From NCBI GenBank assembly GCA_014523695.1, contig JAATVS010000211.1, positions 1 through 7,782 of the forward strand: 7,782 nucleotides of DNA, in the 5' to 3' direction. The notes beneath the pieces were generated by a model, which did no database searches, had not been told where the DNA came from, and saw only the letters and a list, made by a program, of their open reading frames with translations. The position numbers and the translations under genes were made by a program. Numbering within the stretch: the stretch's first letter is position 1; every line of letters starts with the position of its first letter. Positions 1-5,876 of this stretch are shown here, one piece after another. The stretch comes from Nitrososphaerales archaeon TH5895 (GTDB taxonomy: Archaea; Thermoproteota; Nitrososphaeria; Nitrososphaerales; Nitrososphaeraceae).

Positions 1-917
1 AACGCTGCTCCACCCAAGGCAATAATCGAGGGTTCTAGATCAAGAATCCCGTGAAATGCAAAAAGTACTATGACACCAATGAGTACTCCAAGTGATTTCT
101 TTAATGTTTTAATGTCTTTTAGATAAGCATACTCATTCTCTTTCATTATTCCACCGCGATCATCAATCCTGGCTTTCAACTCATTTCGGAACAAATATCT
201 TAGCAATAGTAAAGATACGCAAAATGAAATGGCGACCGTCGGGCCCATATGTATGATAAATGCGTTAAAATCAATACCTGCAGCAGATCCAATCATGATA
301 TTAGGGGGATCGCCTATCAAAGTAGCTGCTCCTCCTACGTTGGATGCGAGCACCATCGCGATTACAAAGGGAATGGGAGATAGCTTAATCGATCTGAACA
401 CAGAGATAGTTACGGGTACCATCAAAAGGACCGTAGTTACATTGTCTATGAACATCGATATGGTTGCAGTAAAAACGCAAAGTAAGATCATTAACTTCCA
501 GAGATTCCCTTTCGAGGCTTTTATCGCCTTAATACCTACAAATTGAAAAATACCTGTGTTTGACATGATGGCAACAATAACCATCATTCCCAATAGGAGT
601 CCAATGGTATTAAAATCGATATAACCTAAGATTTGCTCGAAGCCGTTGTTCGTTTGGAAATCCCCTACAGCGATAGCAATTGTGACAACGACCACTGCTC
701 CAAAAAGAGCAATGGTAGTTCTATGAACCATTTCGAAGGAGAGGACTACATACACACACAACAATACCAAAGTAACCAGCCTTAACTGTAAAGATATTTG
801 AAGCCCTATTAAATCAGGGAGAATCAATAATAGAAAGGAAAATAGAAGTATGACACAAATGCCGATTGTATATTTCGTTGTCTGAAGATGATACTTGGTC
901 AAATATTTGATACTCAC
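1..917 (-). CDS. ArsB/NhaD/OCA2-type ion transporter, N-terminal part (cut by window edge)
   Basis: A polytopic membrane protein of the ion transporter (IT) superfamily, the group holding ArsB arsenite pumps, NhaD Na+/H+ antiporters and the OCA2 P protein. The 305 visible residues give about eight hydrophobic segments. Two family signatures are clear: SMFIDNVTTVLLMVPV (about residues 154-169) and NVGGAATLIGDPPNIMIGS (193-211), which form the substrate site in this fold. A charged cytosolic loop follows at about 244-274. Family members are usually 420-460 residues, so roughly a third is missing beyond position 1. There is no in-frame ATG near the front; a stop lies five codons before the GTG at 917, and a TTG six codons in is the alternative start. 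No Shine-Dalgarno site is seen. The substrate (Na+/H+ exchange, arsenite or a dicarboxylate) cannot be told from this part. It faces a CPA2 antiporter across a shared spacer, which mildly favours ion balance. The family call is firm; the substrate is open. Confidence 0.9.
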   Translation of the reverse strand, partial: MSIKYLTKYHLQTTKYTIGICVILLFSFLLLILPDLIGLQISLQLRLVTLVLLCVYVVLSFEMVHRTTIALFGAVVVVTIAIAVGDFQTNNGFEQILGYIDFNTIGLLLGMMVIVAIMSNTGIFQFVGIKAIKASKGNLWKLMILLCVFTATISMFIDNVTTVLLMVPVTISVFRSIKLSPIPFVIAMVLASNVGGAATLIGDPPNIMIGSAAGIDFNAFIIHMGPTVAISFCVSLLLLRYLFRNELKARIDDRGGIMKENEYAYLKDIKTLKKSLGVLIGVIVLFAFHGILDLEPSIIALGGAA

Positions 918-1026
918 AAATGACGTCTAAATGATATTTGCAAAGTGCGTATCCAAAGTATGATCCATCTTGAATTGACTAATTCACGGGGGATAATCAT
1001 TAATCCAATGAGTTCATCTTTCATAG

Positions 1027-1035
1027 TATAAATAT
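1027..1035. promoter_or_regulatory. TATA-like box in the transporter spacer
   Basis: The sequence TATAAATAT is the best TATA-like element in the spacer and can be read on both strands (ATATTTATA on minus). Reading left, it would start a transcript near 1000 with a leader of about 85 bases to the GTG at 917. Reading right, the start would fall in the palindrome just downstream, leaving a leader of about 310 bases to the antiporter. The minus reading is more economical. No start site is proven. Confidence 0.3.
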
Positions 1036-1045
1036 GCTACGTTGT

Positions 1046-1064
1046 AATATGTATAATACATATT
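1046..1064. promoter_or_regulatory. Perfect 19-bp palindrome, candidate operator
   Basis: AATATGTATAATACATATT consists of two perfect 9-base arms around a single central A. Its size and symmetry suit a dimeric helix-turn-helix regulator. It starts 11 bases from the TATA-like box at 1027-1035, where a bound protein could affect transcription in either direction. It is AT-rich, so chance is not excluded. No regulator gene is encoded next to it. Confidence 0.4.
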
Positions 1065-1287
1065 TGGCTGAATGCCAACGACAATACTCAGTCGTAGATT
1101 ACTTATCTATGTACTTCTTTAAATCCGAATAATAGACCTATATTATAGTTTTTTATTTGGCCGATTCAAATAATAGTCATGGTTTGGATAAGAATTTATC
1201 CCCTGTCTTTCAAAGAGGAAGGCACAAATTACAGTTAAGAAACTTTGCGAACTGATCTGTAAAAATTGATAAATAAGTGGAATTATT

Positions 1288-1312
1288 GGAAATTTTTTTT
1301 AAAAAAATATCC
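1288..1312. repeat. T-tract/A-tract inverted repeat upstream of the antiporter
   Basis: Eight T are followed directly by seven A, flanked by GGA on the left and TCC on the right. The 25 bases are symmetric about position 1300 with one mismatched pair (1291/1309). The right edge is 62 bases before the antiporter ATG. It could be a bent, easily melted promoter element or a protein site. Followed by A rather than more T, it is a poor plus-strand terminator. Confidence 0.35.
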
Positions 1313-1338
1313 GATGCTGTAAATAGAAATTAGAATAG

Positions 1339-1346
1339 AATTTAAG
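1339..1346 (+). promoter_or_regulatory. Weak TATA-like box for the CPA2 antiporter
   Basis: AATTTAAG ends 27 bases before the ATG at 1374. That is the spacing expected if the mRNA starts at or very near the start codon, as is common in archaea. The match is poor, but no Shine-Dalgarno site is present, which fits a leaderless message. Confidence 0.3.
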
Positions 1347-1373
1347 GGCACCATTACTATAGCTGGAAATTAT

Positions 1374-2621
1374 ATGGTGCTAGAGGAAAGTAGCGTTCAA
1401 TTTGTTCATCTGATAATCTCGCTTGCTATATTATTATTCGCTGCGAAAATATTTGCAGAGTTGTTTCACAAGCTGAAATTGCCGGTGGTGCTGGGGGAAC
1501 TCTTGGCTGGAATAATAGTTGGCCCTTTTGCCATAGGGGGATTATTTCTCTTTGATGGTGAGCCGCTAGTGATGCTTGATGAAACTGTACGTGATATTGG
1601 GGAAATATCAGCCATTGTCATCTTGTTTGTAGCAGGGCTTGAGATTACACCTCGAGAATTCTTGAGGGGAGGAGCCGCTTCTTTTACAGTAGGGACACTT
1701 GGTGTGATTCTTCCATTTTTTGTGGGATTCGTTGTCCTAACATTCTTCGGGTTCGATGCCTTAGAGTCAATGTTAGTAGCTACGGCACTTACGGCAACAA
1801 GTATCGCAATATCTGTTCAGGTTTTAACAGAAATAGGAAAGATGCAGACAAAAGAAGCCAGACTGATATTAGGTGCGGCAATTGTGGATGACATCCTTGC
1901 TATTGCTATACTGTCTGTTGTAACTACCATGGTCCAAACTGGTGATATCTCTCCTGAAATAATGGACGTAGCGATTTTGATTCTTCAGATATTGGGACTG
2001 TTTGCGGCGCTATTGATAGGATCTATATTTTTAATTCCGAGATTGCTTAATGTTCAGAGGTTATGGAAATCTAAGGGCAGTATAGAAGGAATTGTAACTG
2101 CTTCCTTCTTTGGAGCTGCAGGAATAGCCGCGTTCGTTGGACTATCGCCGATCGTGGGAGCGTTTGCTGTAGGGATGGCAGTAGCTAGTACCCGTCTCAT
2201 TAAACAAGTCGACGAATACGCCGAAAAGCTGTTAATAATTTTCGGTCCGCTCTTCTTTGCCATTATCGGAGCACAGGTAGACCTGCGCGGAGTAAATCTG
2301 AACGTGTTGTATCTTTCAGGATTAGTAGTGGCCATTGCTGTCACAACAAAAGTCGTGGGATGTGGACTTCCCTCAATCATATTCTTAAAAGATAAGACAA
2401 AAGCGCTTAGAGTCGGAATTGGAATGATCTCACGAGGCGAAGTGGGACTTATCGTGGCAGGAGTAGGTGTATCAACCGGAGCGCTATCTTCAGATATTTA
2501 TACTACGGTTATAATCATGGTTGCCCTTACTACCATTATTACTCCTATTTGGCTCAAGAGATCGTATACAAAAGACAAAAATTTGATGCCTCAAGATTCA
2601 TCAAATTCAAGAGATAGATAA
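1374..2621 (+). CDS. CPA2-family cation/proton antiporter (NapA/KefB-like), membrane domain only
   Basis: A complete 415-residue membrane antiporter exchanging protons for Na+ or K+. It is hydrophobic throughout, with about twelve membrane segments. Family landmarks appear in order: LPVVLGELLAGIIVGP (about 36-51), LFVAGLEI (84-91), LTATSIAIS (139-147, the unwound helix of the ion site), VDDILAI (171-177), a lysine in TTKVVG (K326) and GMISRGEVGLIVAG (350-363). The paired aspartates D172/D173 are the pattern of electrogenic NapA/NhaA-type Na+/H+ exchangers; KefC-type K+ effluxers have Gln-Asp there, so Na+/H+ exchange is more likely. K326 may match the conserved lysine of those exchangers. There is no C-terminal TrkA-N/RCK or USP domain; the tail is about 20 hydrophilic residues. 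ATG at 1374 has no Shine-Dalgarno site; a GTG follows directly. Its divergent neighbour is another ion-transporter-superfamily permease. The family is firm; ion preference is inferred. Confidence 0.93.
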   Translation: MVLEESSVQFVHLIISLAILLFAAKIFAELFHKLKLPVVLGELLAGIIVGPFAIGGLFLFDGEPLVMLDETVRDIGEISAIVILFVAGLEITPREFLRGGAASFTVGTLGVILPFFVGFVVLTFFGFDALESMLVATALTATSIAISVQVLTEIGKMQTKEARLILGAAIVDDILAIAILSVVTTMVQTGDISPEIMDVAILILQILGLFAALLIGSIFLIPRLLNVQRLWKSKGSIEGIVTASFFGAAGIAAFVGLSPIVGAFAVGMAVASTRLIKQVDEYAEKLLIIFGPLFFAIIGAQVDLRGVNLNVLYLSGLVVAIAVTTKVVGCGLPSIIFLKDKTKALRVGIGMISRGEVGLIVAGVGVSTGALSSDIYTTVIIMVALTTIITPIWLKRSYTKDKNLMPQDSSNSRDR

Positions 2622-2853
2622 ATAATGTAGCGTTTCAACGCATAAATTTGTGGTACTAGATTTGAGATAATATTTCACACAAGATATTTTGAAGTACAAG
2701 AGGTTGTCTACCAAAGTACTAGAGAAATGAACATCATCATTTTGGTTTGACTTCTGTTGCAGATAAAGTTGACTTCCACTAATTATAATTTGTGAAAAAC
2801 ATCTTACTTTTTGTTCGGTAAATTAAGATGATACCCATTCCTAAAATTGAGAG

Positions 2854-2866
2854 CCAATCGAATTGG
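2854..2866 (-). terminator. Small hairpin just after the 133-residue gene
   Basis: CCAAT and ATTGG pair around a three-base loop, five bases past the stop codon of the minus-strand gene. On that strand the hairpin is followed by CTCTCAATTTTA, a modest T-rich stretch. The position suits a 3' end signal, but the stem is short. The rest of the 250-base convergent gap (2622-2871) shows only a repeated GTACTAGA (2653-2660, 2716-2723) and a short T-run near 2809-2813. Confidence 0.3.
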
Positions 2867-2871
2867 TTTAG

Positions 2872-3273
2872 CTAATCAAACAAGTTGGAGGGGGGGTGTT
2901 CGTCTTGTTCAGAATCATTCATATATCCAATTACAGTATCTGCCACGTTTCCAGTATCTTTTGTACAGGCTGCTATCACAACTATCATCTTGTGGTCCAG
3001 ATTTCCACCGGGATATAGCTTGATAAATTTGAATTTATCATACTCCAGAACATCCCACTTGTGGCGACCAATCAAATTTTCAACAACTTCCTTTTCAGTA
3101 GTCACGACAGATCGGATGTCAAGGACAGAACTAATCGTCTCGATCTTCGACCTAGTTAACTCTGAGTCAGGAGCAATAAAGATTTCTGATATTTTCCCGG
3201 AGCGATCAATCACAAATGCAGCAAAGATATTTTCGTCGACATCTACAAGGTGCTGAACCCTTTCGAACGACAT
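2872..3273 (-). CDS. Hypothetical 133-residue soluble protein, possibly roadblock-like (DUF6659-type)
   Basis: I do not recognise this protein with certainty. It has no signal peptide or membrane segment. The order of elements is N-terminal helix, then IFAAFVIDRSGKISEIFIAP (about 16-35), a helix, EVVENLIGRHKWDVLEYDKFKFIKLYPG (62-89), then the strand KMIVVIAACTKD (94-105) and an acidic tail. This recalls the small roadblock/profilin-fold proteins common in thaumarchaea (the DUF6659 group), where a strand pair 'fagvid..Gki' is followed by an 'iG...w..eYek.k' segment and a hydrophobic strand. That comparison is from memory and is a suggestion only. The ATG at 3273 is well supported because an in-frame TAG lies three codons upstream. 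Near the end, seven C in the coding strand encode His-Pro-Pro. It is divergent from the methyltransferase gene. As real coding sequence it is likely; the opposite-strand frame here looks like a shadow. Confidence 0.72.
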   Translation of the reverse strand: MSFERVQHLVDVDENIFAAFVIDRSGKISEIFIAPDSELTRSKIETISSVLDIRSVVTTEKEVVENLIGRHKWDVLEYDKFKFIKLYPGGNLDHKMIVVIAACTKDTGNVADTVIGYMNDSEQDEHPPSNLFD

Positions 3274-3277
3274 CCAG

Positions 3278-3285
3278 TTAGCCTA
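3278..3285 (-). repeat. TTAGCCTA motif, copy 1
   Basis: Read on the minus strand this is TAGGCTAA, ending four bases before the ATG of the 133-residue gene. The same eight bases recur at 6704-6711 and 7542-7549, each time upstream of a minus-strand gene. Confidence 0.35.
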
Positions 3286-3421
3286 CCCCGAATTAGATCT
3301 TAATGTGATCAGATTTATGCATTTACGCATTTGTGTGGTGCATGGTGCAGTACGCCATCAGTAAATAATAGTATTTGGTGGATCGGGACATAACCTATTC
3401 ATATACACCCTAATACCATCT

Positions 3422-3439
3422 AGATACAAAAGAGTATCT
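3422..3439 (+). promoter_or_regulatory. Small hairpin before the TTG start of the methyltransferase
   Basis: AGATAC and GTATCT form a perfect six-base inverted repeat around AAAAGA, ending five bases before the TTG at 3445. If transcribed it would hide the start region and, with the weak start codon, keep translation low. If transcription starts inside it (a CATATAC box at 3400-3406 would place the start near 3430) it is more likely a DNA-level operator. Function is inferred. Confidence 0.35.
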
Positions 3440-3444
3440 CGGAA

Positions 3445-4320
3445 TTGAATATTGAACAGAAAATACTCGAGCTTTTGCGATCTATTCCCTTGGATAAATA
3501 TTCAATCCATAGAATGATACCAACTGAATCTATATTTATGATCTCCAAAGCAATCACTAAGCTTCAACTGCAAGGACAAATTCATATTGTAAAGTATAGA
3601 ACAGATACAAGATCAGGAATTCCTGTCCCATTGTATTCGTGTTCTGCAAGAGACATTGAGTTAGATATTGGAGACGTGTTAGGGTGTATGGCGTCAGAAA
3701 GATATACAGAGTACGAATTTGTGTCAAGAAATCTGGTATCCCGAGAGAAGAAGGCAAAAATCTTGGATGTAGGTTGCTCGACCTCTGCGTTCTCTGGTGC
3801 GATTGCAAAATTCAGCCGAAAGGAATGGCAAATAATTGGTATTGATATTGCCAGCGAATTTGGTAGTCATGGGATCCCATTAATACTGATGGACGCAAGG
3901 AATATCGGTTTTAAGGAAAAGACATTTGATCAGGTAATGTGTCTCAGCGCCATGGAACATATTGGGCTTGATCATGAAGGAGCAGAGAAACAGAATAAAG
4001 GTCATAATTATGGGATAAATGGGGATGCCCTTGCAATGACAGAAATTTGGCGTGTATTAAAAGCTAAAGGTACTTTAATCTTAACAGTTCCTTATGGTAG
4101 ATTAATAATTAAGCAGCAAGGTTATAGAGTTTATAATAAAGAATCACTTTCGATTTTGACCAATAAGTTCTTCATTATCAAGAAAGAGTTTTTTATCCTT
4201 AAAAAAGGTAGATGGGATAAGTGTAATGAGCTAGAAGCAAACAATTCAACCTTGTTCGAATGTTCAACTCAGAAGTTTCACAGTGACATAATCGCTTGTT
4301 TGATATTAGAAAAAAGGTAG
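3445..4320 (+). CDS. Class I SAM-dependent methyltransferase with N-terminal winged-helix-like segment
   Basis: A 291-residue soluble enzyme predicted to transfer a methyl group from S-adenosylmethionine. Residues about 1-68 look like a winged helix: EQKILELLRSIPLDKYS, a second and third helix, then a two-strand wing ending in GIPVPLYS. The methyltransferase fold begins near 104. ILDVGCSTSAF (106-116) is the SAM-binding loop, D134 in IGIDIA follows strand 2, MDARNIGF is at 149-156, FDQVMCLSAMEHIG (161-174) contains strand 4, and EIWRVLKAKGTLILTVPYG (200-218) is the usual helix-strand pair. The stretch between AMEHIG and RVLKAKG, with HNYGINGDALAMTE, then GYRVYNKESL, resembles methyltransferases linked to surface polysaccharides (DUF268-like); this is a pattern resemblance only. 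The only start near the front is TTG at 3445, with an in-frame stop at 3421; a later ATG (residue 24) would delete part of the winged helix. No Shine-Dalgarno site. The next gene on the strand is a carbohydrate-binding exported protein, 215 bases on. Confidence 0.88.
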   Translation: MNIEQKILELLRSIPLDKYSIHRMIPTESIFMISKAITKLQLQGQIHIVKYRTDTRSGIPVPLYSCSARDIELDIGDVLGCMASERYTEYEFVSRNLVSREKKAKILDVGCSTSAFSGAIAKFSRKEWQIIGIDIASEFGSHGIPLILMDARNIGFKEKTFDQVMCLSAMEHIGLDHEGAEKQNKGHNYGINGDALAMTEIWRVLKAKGTLILTVPYGRLIIKQQGYRVYNKESLSILTNKFFIIKKEFFILKKGRWDKCNELEANNSTLFECSTQKFHSDIIACLILEKR

Positions 4321-4354
4321 ATGTTGGCTTCCTTTTAAACCAAATATCTACCTT
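4314..4354 (+). terminator. Strong hairpin spanning the methyltransferase stop codon
   Basis: Positions 4314-4327 pair with 4340-4354: seven perfect pairs (GGTAGAT with ATCTACC), extended inward by a G-T, two A-T, one bulged A and two G-C pairs, and outward by two A-T pairs. The loop is 12 bases. The stop codon TAG (4318-4320) is in the left arm. Only TTAATT follows, so it lacks a proper T-run; it may protect the 3' end or pause RNA polymerase rather than act as a bacterial-type terminator. The left-arm sequence with its A-run (AAAAAAGGTAGATG, 4310-4323) also occurs at 4201-4214. Confidence 0.45.
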
Positions 4355-4446
4355 AATTGTGAAGAAGATAGTAGGTAATGTGTGGAGTTTTCTTAGGATG
4401 TTCAATCTCCTCGTTTTGTGGGGTTTTATCAAGTACTATTCTCCGT

Positions 4447-4470
4447 GTCATATAGCATGAAAAATATGAC
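4447..4470. repeat. 7-bp inverted repeat upstream of the exported-protein gene
   Basis: GTCATAT and ATATGAC are perfect complements separated by ten bases. The centres of the arms are 17 bases apart, somewhat over one and a half helical turns. It lies 66-89 bases before the ATG at 4536, suitable for an upstream regulator site, but short enough to be chance. A weak AT-rich box, TAATAATA (4502-4509), lies 26-33 bases before the ATG. Confidence 0.25.
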
Positions 4471-4535
4471 TTGTCAATCATAAAGTTGAATATGTCCAAT
4501 CTAATAATACACAAATATTCACAATTTATTTCGTC

Positions 4536-5834
4536 ATGATCGACAATAAGGAATCTATAGGATTCTTAACTAATCGACGACGGTCAATGCTAATAGTGAT
4601 TGCGGTATATGGAATCCTTGCACAAATGGCACTATTTGGTGCTTACGAGAACGTAGTTGCGACTTCTAACAATGATGATGATCGAAAATTAGATATCCAA
4701 TGCAAGACGGGCAGCGAAGATGTTTGCTTAATAGCTGCATGCATGGGACATCCTTGTGTTTGGTATCAAAATAGTAGCGGGGGCGTTGAAAGGACCTTTG
4801 ATGTCGCTATTAACAAATACACTACACCCGGTCTGGAAACTTTAGGTGGAGACATTGAATCAAATATTATACAGGCTGATGATGGGTGTCTAGAATCAAC
4901 ATCTAGTATTCAAATGATTGGCACGAGTAGAATGGATGAAGCTAAGAGTGTTGGCAATGACGATGATGACGATGATGACGATGATGACGATGACAATGAC
5001 AGCGTATTTGCAAAGCTGCTAGATAATGACTATGATACAAAATGGGAGGAAGAAGGATTCGGATCCTTCATACAGGCTGATTTAGGTTCAGTAGAATCAG
5101 TTTGCAATGTCGGAATCGCATGGGACAAAGGTGACGAAAGATCATACAACTTTGTAATATCTACTTCAGATGATGGAACCACCTTTACTGATGCTCTAAG
5201 GGGAACAAGCAGCGGATCTACCGAAGCGTTAGAGACATACGATTTAAGCGATGGAGAAAGCAGGTACATTAGAGTTACAGTTTTTGGGAATAACGACGAC
5301 AACAATGATGATCATGATACTGCAGCAATAAATGAAATTAGAATAGGAACGTCTACTGCCAATTCTCAATCTAACAACAGCTCATCGAATGGACAATTGG
5401 AGCTGTCTGAAGAGTCACCAGGAGCCAGTAATACAACCTCATCAACTAACTCAAGTGAGATTACACCTGACAACTACATTACAGAATTGACTGATTTGAT
5501 GGTTACCGACGGCTTCCAAGATAGGGTACAAAAACAGTTTGTCGACACAAATCTTCCACCTTCAGTCAAGGACTTGAACATCAGAGCAGCCTCCGTGTCT
5601 TCTTTAGAGATTGAGTTGAAAGGTTCAGACCCTAGTAGTCCCGACAAATTAGATTACTCGGTTATAGACCCTCCAACACATGGTGTTCTAAAAACGGGGA
5701 CAGATCAAGATCGTGTTCTGTACTATCCAAATCCTGGCTATGTGGGCTCAGATAGTTTCACATATAGAGCGATTGACAATCAGGGCCTAGAAAGCGTCCT
5801 AGGAACAGTAGATATTGCAATCGAAGGTTCCTAA
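4536..5834 (+). CDS. Exported discoidin (F5/8 type C) plus cadherin-like Ig domain protein
   Basis: A 432-residue protein predicted to be secreted or held at the cell surface, probably binding glycans. The N-terminus has RRR (14-16) then a hydrophobic stretch MLIVIAVYGILAQMALFGA (18-36), a signal peptide or anchor; RRSML loosely fits a twin-arginine motif. A Cys-rich part follows (C56, C64, C69, C74), then C118 and C190, six cysteines in all, allowing disulfides. Residues about 122-271 form a discoidin/F5-8C domain: LLDNDYDTKWEEEGFGSFIQADLG (161-184), YNFVISTSDDGTTFTD (204-219), RYIRVTVFG (243-251), INEIRIG. It is interrupted by twelve Asp (142-153). A Ser/Thr/Asn-rich linker (272-310) has several N-x-S/T sites. 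Residues about 340-430 are a Big_9-type Ig/cadherin-like domain with PPTHGVLKTG, YYPNPGYVGSDSFTYRAIDNQG. There is no C-terminal membrane helix. The ATG at 4536 is preferred; M18 would remove the charged N-region. Domain calls are firm; the ligand is unknown. Confidence 0.9.
   Translation: MIDNKESIGFLTNRRRSMLIVIAVYGILAQMALFGAYENVVATSNNDDDRKLDIQCKTGSEDVCLIAACMGHPCVWYQNSSGGVERTFDVAINKYTTPGLETLGGDIESNIIQADDGCLESTSSIQMIGTSRMDEAKSVGNDDDDDDDDDDDDNDSVFAKLLDNDYDTKWEEEGFGSFIQADLGSVESVCNVGIAWDKGDERSYNFVISTSDDGTTFTDALRGTSSGSTEALETYDLSDGESRYIRVTVFGNNDDNNDDHDTAAINEIRIGTSTANSQSNNSSSNGQLELSEESPGASNTTSSTNSSEITPDNYITELTDLMVTDGFQDRVQKQFVDTNLPPSVKDLNIRAASVSSLEIELKGSDPSSPDKLDYSVIDPPTHGVLKTGTDQDRVLYYPNPGYVGSDSFTYRAIDNQGLESVLGTVDIAIEGS
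4959..4994 (+). repeat. In-frame 9-base tandem repeat coding for twelve Asp
   Basis: GACGATGAT is repeated three times, followed by GACGATGAC, giving twelve GAC/GAT codons in a row. A period of nine bases can gain or lose units by slippage without breaking the frame, so the length may vary among relatives. It sits in the early part of the discoidin domain of the exported protein. Confidence 0.85.
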
Positions 5835-5849
5835 ACATAAAGAAGAATC

Positions 5850-5876
5850 ATGGCAGGCCGCTGCTATTTATTTTTT
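5850..5876 (+). terminator. Hairpin plus T-rich run after the exported-protein gene
   Basis: ATGGCAG pairs with CTGCTAT around the loop GCCG (seven pairs, one G-T), and the right arm runs into TTTATTTTTT. It begins 15 bases past the TAA. This is the most convincing terminator in the window, since archaeal RNA polymerase stops at T-runs and the hairpin adds to it. Confidence 0.55.

Larger units (their letters stand above)
918..1373. other. 456-base divergent intergenic control region
   Basis: This spacer lies between two transporters transcribed away from each other. It is AT-rich, and no coding frame of credible length or RNA gene was found. It holds a TATA-like box, a perfect 19-bp palindrome, a T/A-tract inverted repeat and a weak box before the antiporter start, each listed separately. 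Next to the GTG start of the left gene, AAATGA occurs twice 11 bases apart (918-923 and 929-934), about one helical turn. Confidence 0.6.

Noticed and set aside
229..546. 105-codon plus-strand frame over the left transporter
   Set aside because: It is the reverse complement shadow of the conserved DNVTT and GDPPN region of the minus-strand permease, and its own protein has no recognisable pattern.
1288..1312. T8/A7 tract as a transcription terminator
   Set aside because: The T-run is followed by A rather than ending a transcript, and there is no gene just upstream on the plus strand; promoter-type use is more likely.
2653..2723. GTACTAGA direct repeat after the antiporter gene
   Set aside because: Only two eight-base copies in an AT-rich gap, with no spacing or symmetry that suggests a function.
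2885..3256. 123-codon plus-strand frame opposite the 133-residue gene
   Set aside because: The minus-strand frame has better protein composition, alternating strand/helix pattern and an ATG after an in-frame stop; the plus frame is Ser-rich and patternless.
4199..4432. 77-codon minus-strand frame over the end of the methyltransferase
   Set aside because: It overlaps a well-supported gene and the hairpin at its stop, and looks like a basic, low-information shadow protein.
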